Below, piece by piece: positions 45,816-64,000 of a DNA stretch of 64,000 nt. The notes below the pieces were generated by a model. It did not search any database. It was not told where the DNA came from and saw only the letters and a list, made by a program, of their open reading frames with translations. Numbering within the stretch: the stretch's first letter is position 1; the number at the start of each line of letters is the position of its first letter. Position numbers and translations under genes: made by a program. The stretch comes from Haemonchus contortus (Eukaryota; Nematoda; Chromadorea; Rhabditida; Trichostrongylidae), in NCBI GenBank assembly GCA_000469685.2, contig LS997563.1, forward strand, positions 5,952,437 through 6,016,436. The letters are read 5' to 3'.

Positions 45816-46790
45816 ATTGTAGAGACTCCACTTTCGATGGTATATCAGTGCCTGCTCGTTGGTTCACGACGCTACGAGAAAGATCCAAAATGGATTACCA
45901 GTGAATAGGCATCGAAGACACGTAAACTCTGACAAAGAACACGAAGATGATAATGATGAAAGTGAGAAAATAATTAGGGTCATATCTTTCTTTGAGTATA
46001 AAGGCATAAATTATTTGTAGGTCACTTTTTCCTTGTGCAAATTATGAGGGCGATGTTTATTGTTGTTCAGCTTTGCTTATAATTGTTTATGACTGTGGCT
46101 GATGTATACATCATTAATTCGGACAAGTTTTTAACTCCCTCTTGAAATGAAAATCTCAGGTTTTGCATTGTTGTCGCTCTCTCGGTTAGGTGAATTGATA
46201 GGGGAAACAGACTTTCTGATCTATTTTCTCGATCACTACTCACATTCAGAAGGAGGGGGGGGGGGGGGGGGGGGTACAAGTAAATACGTATATGTATTAT
46301 AAATACACTCATATCAAACGACTTGTGGAGTACAAAGAATGTTTGCTGGTGAAGGGCCGGTATGTTGGCCTTTTTTGCACTCGTATTCTTCAATTTATTT
46401 CACTTTCGCGTATAGTTTTCACCTCTAATGTATATATTCCATCGTCAATCATCTAGGCTTCAGGTCGGTGGCAAGAAAGTCATTATGCTATTAAAGTGGA
46501 GCGCAGGATAGTGATATAATCTTTTTTTCTTTCGTTCATGATGTAATATCTCGCATACAGAAAAATGAATGATCGCTACATTTGCAAGCCGCCGCATTCC
46601 CATCCGAAAACTTCCCGGGGAGCCCAAAAAAGATTGAACGAGGTCATCACTCACTATGAACACAGCCACTTTTCATCAGAGTTGTACACATTACAAAGCC
46701 GAAGACGCCTGAATCGCTGGGTTTTGGCTTGCGGCAACGTCAGTAGTTGTCGGACTCTTCTCGACATAGCTCACTGCTGGTTCTTCCAAG
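45816..46790 (+). CDS. Candidate downstream exons, unassigned
   Basis: Two segments look like exons. About 45816-45975 reads RLHFRWYISACSLVHDATRK followed by a basic then acidic tail (NSDKEHEDDNDESEK). The segment 46561-46790 is preceded by an AG and ends at a consensus GTAAGT donor; it reads MNDRYICKPPHSHPKTSRG and continues with YEHSHFSSELYTLQSRRRLN and RWVLACGNVSSCRTLLDI. The Cys/His spacing of CKPPHSHP recalls the closing half of the Cys/His domain in the preceding gene. They may be its 3' exons or a related gene. Phase joining to 44888 was not established. Confidence 0.35.
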
Positions 46791-48934
46791 GTAAGTAACT
46801 CGATAAGACCGGACTTTTTATTCCTCCGTTTCTGTCATATTTGCGGCATACGATACCCATATGCCACAACTCAAGGATATCGGAGACGTAACATGCCAAA
46901 GAAGACAGCCGAAGGTGGCTTGTGGACCTCTAACCCAGACGTAGTATCGCAGTGTTACAAACACACTGGCGGGGCACCAGGGAGCTCTTTCTTTACATGA
47001 TCCAAGAGGAACATGGGCGAAACAAATGGGTAGAATGACAGAAAAGGCGTATGGAAGGTCGGGTTGTTCCGGATTCCAGCGCTGAAACTACTGCTTTCCC
47101 ACTAAAAAATGAATTCGTAGCTCAGTGAAGCTCGTTCAGGTCAACCAGGTCTTCTTATCTCTTAGGTTGATTGAGTCATATGGTACAGTTCCGATCTGTT
47201 AAGCTAAATGTACAGACTTGCATTAAGCGTGAGGTGTACGGAGCACTTGCAGCTTTGGCATCAACAAGTGTGCTCCGGATGCAAGCGCGCGGTTGCACAA
47301 CGGACGTTGTTTTTTGGACACCCACGTCCATTCAGCAAAACATTTCACGTCTCTACATTTCTGCGGTTGTTTTTTTTTTCTAAGTAATAGCTGTTTTTTG
47401 AGTTGCAGAGGTGATATATATAGCTTCAATTCAAAATATGTGGGGTATCTCAAAACTCTGCCTGAAAGAGTAGCAGATAGTTTGCGGGACGTTCAAAATT
47501 GCTGTGGTTCAAGGCCATCTGTCTTGTCGATGAGGTCTCTACATGTACTTTCCTCCATTGTGACATCATTCATGTTTTGAAAGTCTTCAAGCATTGCTGA
47601 TCGGCATTTCATATTGCATGCCTATCATGCTTTGGTCAAACAGGTGATATTTGTTTATTGCCTATGAATTTCAATAACATTGATGTTTACTTTGGTCGCT
47701 AGACCAAACATCAAGTTAATCACTGGTCATGTTGTATTGTTTTACGTGCTGTTGAAGCTGTATTTTTTCATTATACTGCATCAATCTTCGTTTTTTTTTT
47801 TGGGAAACTCTATGGCTCTGATTTCCAAGTAATCAGATGTGTGCAAGGCTTGGGAGTTCTCCGACTCTCATTCTCTTCTCCATTGCTTTCCCTGTTGGTA
47901 CTTTTCTATACACCTGAGTTGGTAATCTAACGGAACTTCACTCCCCATCCCACCTCAATCTCATCTTGGAATCGTACCTGTGAAAGTAGAGGGGATAGCT
48001 TGTGAAGTTGCCTTTTCATAAATTGCTTTTGCATCTTGTCGATGAGTTTTTCATGAGGAATAATTCAAGTGCTTATCTCGGAGCCAAATTGTAATTTCCT
48101 CATCTTTCTATAAGAAATTACGCTGTAAAATTGATAGTTGAGTGCTGCCAGGCATTATCTGATTCTTCACGTAGTGCACATTTGTGCAGTAGCGCTGCAT
48201 CAATAACCCACGAGGCTGCCTGGGAAAGAAAATCTACATTGACAACTTATCCATCAATATTTTTCTCTAATGTGTGTTGCGTCGAAGACGGGACCGGTTG
48301 TACTGACTATCAGAGACCAAAGTAGCGTTTTGACTAGTTCTCCTTTTCAGTCTCAAGTTATTATGAATACTGAGACCTATTCCTTGATCGGTCAACAATG
48401 GCTGCAATCGGAGATGTAACTTTTTGGTACTGCTGTACACGCTTAGCACGAAACCGTTTTTGCCAGTACCATTGATCAACAGAGGAATAGTGCCTTCTTT
48501 CTCCAAAAAACATCTGTGCAATCGTCTTATCAATGAGGGCCTTGCCCTGCATCTCTGCCTTTATTATCGAGCGTACCCATTGGAGAGGTAGTAGCAAGTG
48601 GAGAATCTGCGCTTACGAAGGCTAGTTGCATTCGATTTACTGTTCAAATGGCGTTTTACACGATAACTTTAGTGTCGATTCTCTGAAAAATTGGGAATCT
48701 CCGAATAAATGTTCCATCTAGTACGCATATTTTTCTCGACTTCGCTTCTATTCAAGGTTGTGATGTGTATTACTTCATAATCAACTCTCTTGTTTTCCTC
48801 ATTACTTTCCGGAAAAATTATCTTCTGCTCCGTCTTGATTTCTGTAATCATCATGTCGATTATGCTCCAAAAATGCGAAAGGCTCCGTTTCTTGCAAACG
48901 GGGGATCTCCTACAATTCATGTTGCTGTTCAGGA
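46791..48934. other. Interval without a supportable gene
   Basis: Open frames on both strands are short and overlap. None shows a domain, repeat copy or consistent splice borders. The end should contain the promoter or trans-splice site of the phosphoglucomutase gene. Confidence 0.5.
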
Positions 48935-54608
<5,674 letters not shown>

Positions 54609-54800
54609 TCGTAATGTTGTGCACTGTCGTAGATGAAGGTGCTGATGACTCAGTAAATTGCTCACTGTAATGCTCAGATTTAGGTACAAATTCTATAGAT
54701 GTTTAAAATCCGGTGTCATTTTTAGTGGAGCGTGTCTGTGTTATTCGCCGTTTTGTAGCGCTCTCTAGTCTGAGTTTTATAGATGCAACATGAGATAGTT

Positions 54801-54806
54801 TCAATA
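54801..54806 (+). promoter_or_regulatory. Polyadenylation signal of phosphoglucomutase
   Basis: Canonical AATAAA 193 bases after the stop codon, the first one downstream on the same strand. It is followed by a T-rich stretch. Confidence 0.7.
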
Positions 54807-55236
54807 AAGAGTTGAATGTCTGGTTTATTTTATCAGTGGCATGTGGAAATAGAGACCATTTGGATCCTTTTACAAACGGCTTGTGATAAGGACGTCATTA
54901 TAAGCGCGTCGATTCCTTTCAGAAGGTCATCTGTTGTAGCCTTTAATCAATGCAATGGGCAAGTCAATGTAATTGTGCTACTGTGGAAGTAACTGTACCA
55001 ATCGTTACGTCATTTACTTTTTTTGTAAAGGTCTGTTTTGATAATCGGAACGGTGAAGCAATCTTGAATTTTGTCTTCCTTCAGAAGACTATAGGGTGAC
55101 CAGGCTTGACTAGCAAAAGTCGGTGCTGAACGCAACCGAGCGTTTTCGGATTGGATCTTAACGGTATATTCTCTTGGTAGTAAACAGTTTACAATAATCT
55201 CGGTTCTATAGTAGGATTTTACGGGTGATTAGTTTA

Positions 55237-55508
55237 CGCATTCGGAGTGAGGGACCATTTTCGTTGACTGTTTCAGTGAAAATGGACAAGACGGATTTTA
55301 TCGTCCCGTGAATGTGTGACACAGTAACCCGAACACACGCTGAAGCGCCTTCAAAACACCCGTCACATATACGACGCAAAGGAAACGTACCCGAAAACGT
55401 GGGTGAGACCCAAGGGGTGGGTTGTGATGTACTAGGGGGTTACGGGGTCACACATTCACGGGACGTTAGAATCCCTCTAATTGAGAATGGTCCCTAACTC
55501 CAAATGCG
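55237..55508 (-). mobile_element. Inverted-repeat element (272 bp), related to 36500-36710
   Basis: Ends CGCATT(C/T)GGAGT(G/T)AGGGACC are inverted copies of each other (about 20 of 25 positions). Internally, CGTCCCGTGAATGTGTGAC is paired with GTCACACATTCACGGGACG. The interior matches 36500-36710 in reverse orientation. No transposase frame is present. It abuts the 5' end of the REXO1/PQE-1-like gene. Confidence 0.75.
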
Positions 55509-55513
55509 ATGAC

Positions 55514-55531
55514 GGACTGTTTCAGTGAAAA
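55514..55531 (+). promoter_or_regulatory. Likely 5' splice-leader acceptor of the REXO1/PQE-1-like gene
   Basis: ACTGTTTCAGTGAAAAT is a strong nematode acceptor (TTTCAG) lying 17 bases before the ATG at 55541 with no donor nearby upstream, as expected for SL trans-splicing. The same 18-base string occurs at 55268-55285 inside the adjacent element. Confidence 0.5.
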
Positions 55532-55540
55532 TAAGAAGAC

Positions 55541-58500
55541 ATGTGCGATAACTCCTCATACAGGACAATCCCCTTGGAACCGGTACCCCCTGGTGCGTAT
55601 AATGCGTAAGTATCGACATTATTGTTATGTTTATCAGGTTATTTGAAAAGGCGGTATAGAGAAATAGAATTTCTTTGACGTAATCACATTGTCGGATATA
55701 GCACTACGGCGACATCGATGACTGATCGCCAAGGTGATGTTAGCAGACCGTATGCTGCCGAAGATTATGCATATCAAGCGTATATCTCCTCAACAAGTGA
55801 ACCGACAACTACTTCCGATGGAAATGGATACCCTGCTCCTTCTTACGGGTATTACGCAACTTTGTCAAAGTATGCCCCCGAAGAGCCCGCCTTGTTTACC
55901 GGTGACTCATTCTCTGGTAAGATGCATTTCTCACACTGTATGGATGCTGCCTTTTAGGGGAATGATTTTAGGCTATGCACCAGCTCCGCCAACAGTTCAT
56001 GTACCTTATTCAGTGCCCACAGAGACAACTTATACCGTCGGAAATCAACAATCACATGGCGACGTGGATATGCGTGAAAATAACGCCGTGCTGTGTGCGA
56101 CCAAAACCGATTCTTCATCTTCTCAATTGGTAATATTGAGAACATACTTTTACTAGGTGGAAACAGAATCAGAACGGACTGCTATGAAGTTTATTGATTG
56201 GAGGTATCCTTGTCTATCAAGCATGTTTGTCGAAGGTTCGGTGTCAGGAACTGTGCTGTGTTTGAAATGTTCACTTCCTCAGGATTGTTCCCGGCTCTCC
56301 AGCAGGTCGCAGAGCAGCATGGATGAAGATTCAAATGATGGAATGAAAAATTCTACTGCTAAGAAGATAAAATCTCTCCCGTTACCAAAGGTTAGTCTTC
56401 GAAGGGGTTTTTATCCATGAAAAGCCTTGCTCTTTTAAGGTTGGTCTACCTCCGCGGCAACCCAAGTCGAAATCCGAACAGTTCAAGGAATACGTGGGAG
56501 AAGTAGCGAGACTTAACGAGGAAATCGAGCGGTTGCAAAAATTACAGGAGCAGGTGAGGTTATTTGAAAAGCCTTGCTATGTACATCTGGAAACTATTGC
56601 TGCCGCTGGGTCCATTAGTACCTAATAACCAAAATTCACTCGGCACTCCGTAATTCATTGGGTCGCAACAATCCTTTCACGCAAAATCGTTTGGATCTAA
56701 GAACGACTCAGGAAATTCTAACTAACATCAAACCAAGCGTTTTGCAGCTTCGTCAAGAGGCTAAGAAGATTGCAAGAACAGCCGCGGATGATGACCTCCC
56801 TCAAGAGGAATTGTTGGACGAAAGCACTTCTTTGCTTGATGGTACCGGAAGCAAAAGCACGCGCAAGGTTGATTACAGTTCTTTGTTTGTTGGTATTGCA
56901 ACAATCTTCCTCAATAATGATCGTATTTTTCTCTCCTCCTTTTTCTTGGATTTACGTAAGAGCTATGCTCCAGTGCTATTGTGTAGTTCTACTCGATATG
57001 GATGATTTGAGGTTTTCCAAAAGAGATGAAGGCTGTTTTGCTCTCATAATTCCTTTCGCTTGTTTTTGGACACAAACCTGATTTGTAGACCGAGCCGTCG
57101 ACCATCATGTACTTTAGCAGTCATCTGCACGAGAAGTGCCTGCAGTTGCCGAATATATTCCTACCCCACTGGCGGAGTTGGAAAGAATGAAGCGGGAGGA
57201 AAAAAAGAAAAAGAAGAAAAAGGAAAAAGAATACGAACCGTCATTCGAAGAAGTAAAAGAGAAAGTGAAAGCTGGGCCGAGCAAGCGACGACTACTGAGT
57301 GAAGACGAGATCTCCACGCTATTCGAGGTATTCTTTCTAAGATCCTACTGTTTCTGTGGTGATGAAGTCCTTTCCCACTTTTATTACCCATTCTAGCTTA
57401 AGATTTTCCCAGCATTGTACGGGTGCGGGATGAGTGAATCGTGCGATCCGAATTCAGTCTCATTGTTGTAACCTTTCGTGCTTGTATTTTCTATATACGA
57501 CCCTCTTCTTTATGAGTGTCTACTTATTGAGCGCCATACATGGTACTGTAGCGCACTCTAAACCAATGGGACCTACTGAGTGCTCAACACTCCTTTCTTC
57601 TTGAAGGAAGGTACAGGGGTGACCAATTTGTTTGGTTCTATGTGCTATTGCGATAGAAACATGCCTCCTATTTCAGGACAAACCAGAGCCTAAGCGGAAG
57701 AAGGTGAAAGAGGCAGTTCCTTCTACTACTAAGGTAGGATCATAACCCTTAAGGTTTCCGAACGGTTTTTACTCATCAAACTTTTCTAGCAGTTGAAATA
57801 CTTGTACGTCATTGTTCAGAAAGAACGGAGCCATACAAGAAGAGACAGCATCTCACCTTCCAAATCCCCCGACGTATCAGCGAAGTCGGAACCTCCACCA
57901 AAGTTATCGAAAAAGGAAGAGAAGAGCAAATCAGTGAAGGTTTCGGAGGGCGCTGAAACCTCATCATCGACGATCTCAGACTCAGCGGACGACGTAAAAG
58001 AGACAAGTCCGGAGATAGTAGGAGCCACAAAGAAACGAATCGCTAGAGAAGGGGTGAGCCTACAATACTTTCTTACATGAACCTGTGTTGTATCCTAATT
58101 TCTATAGAATTTGGGGAAAATCGAGACTTTTCTGAGCGATTGTGAATCCATTGCAGAGGTGTCATGAGAATCAAGCGTTTAATAATCGTTTTCTACGTAT
58201 AGATCAGAACGATGTTGATAAAGCAAACCGTTTTGAATGTCACCCGAACTGTTACGAGCTATCCGTACCGTGATGGGGTGACGCTAGAAATTTGTGTGAG
58301 GTCGTTACCTTATTCCGAACTCGCACTTGCTTTATGTTACCCGTTAATATTGATCTTTTCCTTCCTATGGTGTGGATATTATTGTAGCCTTGTGCTACTC
58401 TTCGAGTACTAGCTTCGCTCTTTTTGGTGTCAAGAAACGCAGGCTTTGTGATTCGGGTTCTTTGCAAGGGCAGTAGAATTTGGCTCTGAACCGAATGTCC

Positions 58501-61500
58501 TCTTCGCCGCGGGATGACAACTGTATTGTTAGAGATTTTTTTTGTGTTTGATCAGCAGACTATCCTACTAGAGTGTTGCGAAATGGCACATACAACTGGT
58601 CCTTTGTGTTACATCATTTTAAAAAAAGGATTGATAGCGACCTCCCTTCCCAAGTAGAGAGATTTTGTAATTTTAGGTTTCCTTAGATGATTCTGGGCAG
58701 GCCAAAAAGACGGCAGAAATACGTCGGTCCACGAGTGTTTACCGCCAAGGGAGTGATTAAGAATTCGTTGTCATGAATCCTAATATTATATTAAAGGAGA
58801 TGGCTATCTGAATCTCCTCTACAAATCTAGGGACCAAAAATGTATAGGGAGAAAAATGATGACTCACCAACGTGAAAAGAGGGGGGGGGGGGGTAATTAC
58901 GAAACTGTGACTCACCACAAATATAAAGGAGCCCCGCGTGCAGAAGTACATTTTATGACACGTTTTTCAGCTTGCTTCTTGCTGATTTAAAGCTATTGAA
59001 CCTATCTTGCCTCTTATTATCTCCAACGAAGTATTTTTTGCGAGAAATTATTCTCCTATAACCTTCCAATCGAGTCATCGAATCAACTTTCGAATTGAAT
59101 GCATGGCGCAATTCATTGGATACAGCTCCGCCCCGAGGAATCCTTCCCAATTTTCACCAGCCTTTCATTTTTCCTGAATGCGACGGAACAGAACGTGATA
59201 TTCTGTCGAAAACGTATTTTAACAGGAAAACCACGTGAAGACAGGGAAAGACTGGGAGTTCTAAATATATAGAGAAGCCAAAGCAGTTTACTTCCGGTTC
59301 GGGTTTTTTTGGAGACCTCCCCGTCTCCCCTCCCCCTCCCTTTTTTGCAAAGAGCATTCTAAGGACGGTTTTTTCTAGGAAAGTGTACTCTCGAAAAAAT
59401 AAACGTGCAAGCCAAAATCGGCGTATATGTAAATAAAATATGTATATGTAAATAGATGTACAGATTTCCTGCATGGGGTCGGTTTATTTTGCTAGAAAAA
59501 TGTCTGTGGTAACGTGACTAGATGACTTGTCGTCTAAAAATGTGTTTCTGTTCAGTCGATGTCGAATCTTCTCTCTTGGAATGATCTCTATCTCTTATCA
59601 CTATATTCCCTTGTCACAGGGTAATTTAATGGGTTTACTACTTTTCAGGTACAAGATCGTGCCCTCAAAATGGCCACAGCGGTGTCTAGAAGGGTTCCAT
59701 CTGCAAGTGAACAACTTCAAGCCAGAATGGCTTCATTAGCAAAAGAGAAGTCAATTTCTCCAACGTTTAGCTCCGCGGTATGTTTAGAATTTGATTTAGT
59801 CCTCCAAAAGTAGTGTAGCCTTGTTTAGCTGTCCAGCAGCGGAATAAAATTTGTGGATTCTTCTGAAGTAGTACCCATTGGTACTGTTTTTGAAGCTCAT
59901 ATGTTAAATACGCAACTTTCTGAGCTCCATAGTGTTCTTTCTGTGTCTGCAAGAATCGTGTTGTTTTCATATTTCAAAGCGATGACATTCAGAAACCAAT
60001 TACGCTCGAGCAGATGTATGGTCATAGGCGTCCAAATGTAGTGGGCTCGATTGCTAAAGGAGAATCCAGAACAGCTCGGACCAGCTTAGTATCGGTACTG
60101 TTGTTATAGATTGTGTTTTACTGCTGACCTACCGAATATGGGATTTTTTTTGTAGAGTAGCCAAGCAGTTGCGACTCCAAAGCTACGAGATCCCACAAAC
60201 AGCAAAATACCTTTTTCGCTGCGGGTGAATTTTTTGAACAAGATCTTCTCGCAGTACTTGGAAGTTTGTCCGGAAGTGGAAGCAGTTAGAAATGTGAGTT
60301 CATTGTCCTTTGATGGTTTTCTATGGCACATTTTTCTTGTTGAATTCCTCAAAAAAGATGAATTGATCCCTAGCATAGGAATTTCCTTATTAACCGTTTA
60401 AGTAGGTGTTTATAATCTTGAGATAGGGTTGTTGTGACGAAGTCCAAGTTGCCACGTGAGACTTGTTATCATCATACCTTCTCCACACACGCCTTTTTGC
60501 ACGCTCTTTCGTTTGTCATTCCTATTTAGTCAGCATTTGGATCCAATTACACGTGCCACTGTTGACTCGGCGGGGACAGCCTTATCATTTGGTCTTCCCG
60601 GTGAGCATAACTTCAAACTTCCGGTCATAAGCTGAAAGAAGAAGGGACGAAGTGAGACCGCTAGATACTCATGAAACTTCCATTGGAGAGGGCTGTGATG
60701 ATTGGAGTATGCCTCAGCACGGTTGATGTAGTCACAACACGGTGTCATTCATTATGGTGGCTGTCATCGCCGTCTTTTCTTAGATAGGTAGCTTTTTTGG
60801 GGAGATATCAAGTTAGGAGCGGTAAGCCCGTTCTAGTTTTGAAGGTTTTGTCATAATCTTTGAAAAGGTTTTAGCATATTCAAAGAAGGGGGACCACTCT
60901 TCCCAAAAGGCTATCAATAGTTATTAGTATATGTTCTGGTTTCGAAAAGAACGTTCGAGTGTAGTTTGCTTTGTGAACTTAGGATATCTATTACCTAACT
61001 ACGGTTTTGCCAAAAGTTCAGCCTCGCCCAAGATACGAACCTGGGCTTTCTAAGAACCCTCTGCTTTGACGTAACCTCTCTTGCCGTCATCTTCTCGATG
61101 GAATTTCGGACCTCTCTCCTAAAACTTGACGAACAGATAGTGAACCGTGAACCTATCAGCTTTCGAAAGTACTTGTTTCATCCTGTTGTTATTTGTGATT
61201 GCGCCGCCGATGACGGCGCCCGCAAAACAAGAGTGCAGGCTCGAGTTCTGCCCAAGGTTTAACGAGGTTTTGCCTATAACACAGCAAAACATGAGATTTT
61301 TGCTTCGTGGCCACCATCTAACAGCAAAGTAAAACAAATTGTGTTTGCTTCGGTTCCTTTCGTTTTGCTAGCTATAACTGCTCATTGATTGTCGTCAATT
61401 TAACGCCATACGCTAGAAGAAGAAAGAAGTTTAAAAAAGTTAATTGCAGGGTGTGTCTAAAAAGTCATAAATAGCATTCAAGAGGTTTTTCGCTCCGATT

Positions 61501-64000
61501 TCTGAAATACCTTTTTGCAGTCTGAAATTGAGGAGAAAGCAATACTTGATAAGGTTCGGCATGCTCAAGGCTACAAAGTGGCAGCAATCAACCTGATCGG
61601 TCGCATCCGCAACGCAAAATCAACTGGTCTTAGTAAACCAAGAGCAGGTAACCACACTTGTTTTCGGGGAATATATTTTTGTGTATCCATTTCGTTAGAA
61701 GTTTTAAAATCTTTGACATGTTCAAGTTTGGACAGCTCCCACAATGAACTCAACTCTAGTACAAAAAGCTTATTTTGAGCAGTTTTCAAGAAAAGTAATC
61801 GAGCTGTTTGCAGTAAAAGCGGTAGTAAAACGTTATACTTCTTCATCGTGTTGCTACTTTTTAATCGAAACTTTCAAGACTATGCCCAGTTTTTCTTTCC
61901 ACTTCTTAGTTTTTGATCCGTAAACTATATTGCCTACAAGTCCACCATTGAAAGGAGAACAAATCATCGATTCTGTTCGTGAGCGGTGATGAAAGCAAAA
62001 CAGCGTTGTTATGGCGGGGGCTGCTTATCATGCTGAAATGTCCCCTTTTTGTCCTCAACGATAGAGGTGTTATGACCTTGTGGTCAGTATTTCGTTTTTA
62101 TAGCTTCTAAGGTGTTGTGTCGGTTCCACCGTACATGCTACCCATCTCAGAATTTGTGCTGGTTGTCTTGATTCTTTGTTTTTGCACTATCGTGAACTTT
62201 AATTTTGTGCATTCCATGTTCATGGCCATGACCATTTGCAACTCTTCTTCTCCTCTAACCATGGGCTGAACAAGAAAAAGCTTGATGTAGTTTTTTCTAG
62301 CGGTCTTCTTTTGGTTTTTAGCCCACCCTTTATTGTTAGACCAGCATCCATAAGCCGTTATAATTTCCCACCCTCTCTACTTCACTGAAAACTGTCCATT
62401 TCCACAAACACTTGATGGGGATAAAATATCTGCTCCGCACATAATAATTGCCTATCTCGTTTTATGTAAGCTTCGATCATTCGTAATGACCTTCGAGTTC
62501 ATGTCCAGGATAATGTAAAAAGAACGAAACCCTTGTTAGACTGTTTCCGAGTGGATTCTATTCTTTTTTCTTTTTGTTTTACCTCTGTTTTTAGTGGAAG
62601 GAGAAGTGAAGTGATAGAGTAAAGGTCACATCTATTTCCTCCTGAAACAGGAAAGAACGTTTACGTAGAAGTGACAGAAAATTCTACCGATGTGCATAGT
62701 ACTATGTAGATTGCTAAAGTTCATATACGTTTCCACATGGTTCCTTCACATGATATGTCTTTATCACAGTTTCCGTTGAATTTCAATGAATATACATAAT
62801 TTGATGGTACTACTCTGTGTATAGGTAGATCTCATTTGCTCGCGCTATGCCCTGAATCCGAACTCTCTATACTTTTAATCGTAGTTTTTATGCGTGTACT
62901 TAGGTTCATAGAACGGTAAGCTGTATTAAATGTACTGAAAGGTTGGGTTTTTAAAGCGACGGCAGTTGTCTGCGACAACATTCGTACGTGTGAAACTAAT
63001 CCGAACTCCTTGATGCGCTTTCGTGACTCTCCCAACCTGGTTTTCCAAAGACCACCATGCTACACCAACCAGCTTTCCTGTGTTGAACATCGTAGATTTG
63101 GTCAGTATGGCAGTTACTGTGGCAATGCTAGCCACCGAAACTTTTTCTGTATTTCTTACTTGTTTTCTTGGGTGACACCCAACAATTTCGATTTTCAGCT
63201 CTCTCACATGATGCTGTTCTTGCTGGACGTCATGTCAATGACATATCAATTCGGGTTCGGAAATCGGAAAAACAGAGTGTTGGTTCGCTCACCGAGAAAG
63301 AGTTCTACAACATACTCATTGAAAAGTATCTGATGACAGAAGAACAGCTGATCAGAAACGGGTGAGTGCAGTCACATCCCAGATTAAAGTAGTTTGTCCT
63401 GTAACGTTCCTATGGAGAAGACCTATGCTCTGTTAAGGTATCCACGAGCCGTAGAGGGTGAAGAGCAATTGGTGACAATAGCGCCGACTCATTTTGAGAA
63501 ATCTAAATCACAGAAATCATGGGCTGAAAAAGACGGTGAGTAATGCTGCGCTCTCAGTCGTGTATTTACTTAGCCCTTTTGTTTCTTTTTTTGGTAACAA
63601 CATTAATATTCTACAAAAAGGATATCAAATATTGTTATTTTTCGTGTTTGTTAGACTTGTGTTGTTGAGTTCTATGTATTGAGCATTGAATAATGGGATC
63701 GAATCGAAGTTGTTGTAGACCTTGAGCGCCTGTGTTCACGATGTCATAAGGAATTCCGGCTCGATCCTAAGGGCAACGTAGTTACAGCTGAGTGCATCTA
63801 CCACTTCAAAGGGCTGCAGAGACGTGGAGGTATGCTATATACTCAGTTGTTTCCCTTTTTCTATCGATTTTCAATTTTCAATCGTTTTTTTTCATTTGTC
63901 TAATTCATCCCTCCTTCTTCGAGTTCACCTTTTTTTCTCCTCTCTTTCAATATCTCTGCTCTTATGAATTAATTGACTTCAGTTCTCTTGTTCTTACTTC
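55541..64000 (+). CDS. pqe-1: REXO1/PQE-1-like RNA exonuclease, 5' part (cut by window end)
   Basis: The first exon 55541-55605 (MCDNSSYRTIPLEPVPPGAY) joins in phase to 55702-55916 (TSMTDRQGDVSRPY), then to about 16-18 further exons. These include a coiled coil (LNEEIERLQKLQEQ, near 56500), Lys/Glu-rich runs (57190-57230), Ser-rich charged stretches (57830-58050) and VQDRALKMATAVSRRVPSAS (59648-59777). A helical conserved block follows: PFSLRVNFLNKIFSQYLEV (about 60210-60270) and KAILDKVRHAQGYKVAAINL (61530-61600). The last exons give MTEEQLIRNGYPRAVEGEEQ and LERLCSRCHKEFRLDPKG followed by TAECIYHFKGLQRRG. That last part is the REXO1 Cys-rich box just before the DEDD exonuclease domain, which lies beyond the window. 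In C. elegans PQE-1 this family is nuclear and protects neurons from polyglutamine toxicity. The charged low-complexity N-terminus fits. Exons between 58100 and 58740 are tentative. Confidence 0.88.
58881..58892. repeat. Homopolymer G run in an intron
   Basis: Twelve G residues in a row within the large intron (about 58160-59647) of the REXO1/PQE-1-like gene. A longer G run lies at about 46255-46274 and a C run at about 35776-35791. These are prone to length error. Confidence 0.7.
61015..61095 (-). other. tRNA-like fragment in a REXO1/PQE-1 intron
   Basis: On the minus strand AGCCCAGGTTCGTATCTTGGGC resembles a T-arm with a B-box-like GGTTCG core, with GGCAAGAGAGG about 45 bases upstream. The stem has a bulge and no acceptor stem is evident, so it is more likely a SINE remnant than a tRNA gene. 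Confidence 0.3.

Larger units (their letters stand above)
54609..55540. other. Interval between phosphoglucomutase and the REXO1/PQE-1-like gene
   Basis: The first 200 bp is the phosphoglucomutase 3' UTR ending near the AATAAA at 54801. Between that signal and 55236 no feature was seen. An inverted-repeat element fills 55237-55508, just before a likely 5' splice acceptor (55514-55531). Confidence 0.6.

Overview
The window reads as nuclear DNA of a parasitic-type (strongylid/rhabditid) nematode. Protein-coding genes are split into many short exons. Introns have GT-AG borders (one GC-AG) and mostly the nematode TTTCAG-like acceptor. Each well-recognised product has a clear animal family, often one studied in C. 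elegans. The sequence between genes is crowded with short non-autonomous elements, as in hookworm-like genomes. The clade is an inference; no species can be named from this sequence.

Layout. 1-5762: no supportable gene, with a 41-bp tandem duplication and one copy of a tRNA-related repeat. 5763-9832 (+): a complete five-exon, four-EF-hand calmodulin-like gene. 11452-23852 (-): four genes on one strand. In order of transcription they are a ZHP/RNF212-type meiotic RING protein, mitochondrial ribosomal protein bS16m, an IL-17-receptor-like SEFIR receptor and a multi-C2H2 zinc-finger protein. The last three are only about 0.3-0.4 kb apart and may be an operon. 23853-28053: a repeat-rich interval with a large inverted-repeat array and several MITEs. 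26.4-36.4 kb: a tandem segmental duplication carrying two secreted phospholipase A2 genes, with later MITE insertions distinguishing the copies. 37590-40699 (-): UTP18-like WD40 nucleolar protein. 43448-46790 (+): a repeat-containing gene with a zinc-finger-like Cys/His domain, with a MITE in an intron. 48935-54608 (+): phosphoglucomutase, reconstructed in full as 16 exons and 567 codons. 55541-64000 (+): REXO1/PQE-1-like RNA exonuclease, cut by the window end before its catalytic domain.

The genes do not form one pathway. They cover calcium sensing, glycogen/glucose-phosphate metabolism, ribosome biogenesis, mitochondrial translation, meiotic crossover control, cytokine-type signalling, secreted lipid hydrolysis and RNA processing. 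The most notable features are the fresh tandem duplication of secreted PLA2 genes, two MITE families whose target-site duplications can be read directly (8-bp hAT-like; TTAA piggyBac-like), a tRNA-derived SINE-like family in three copies, and a nested direct-plus-inverted GGCGCC array. No CRISPR array, rRNA gene or convincing functional tRNA gene was seen.
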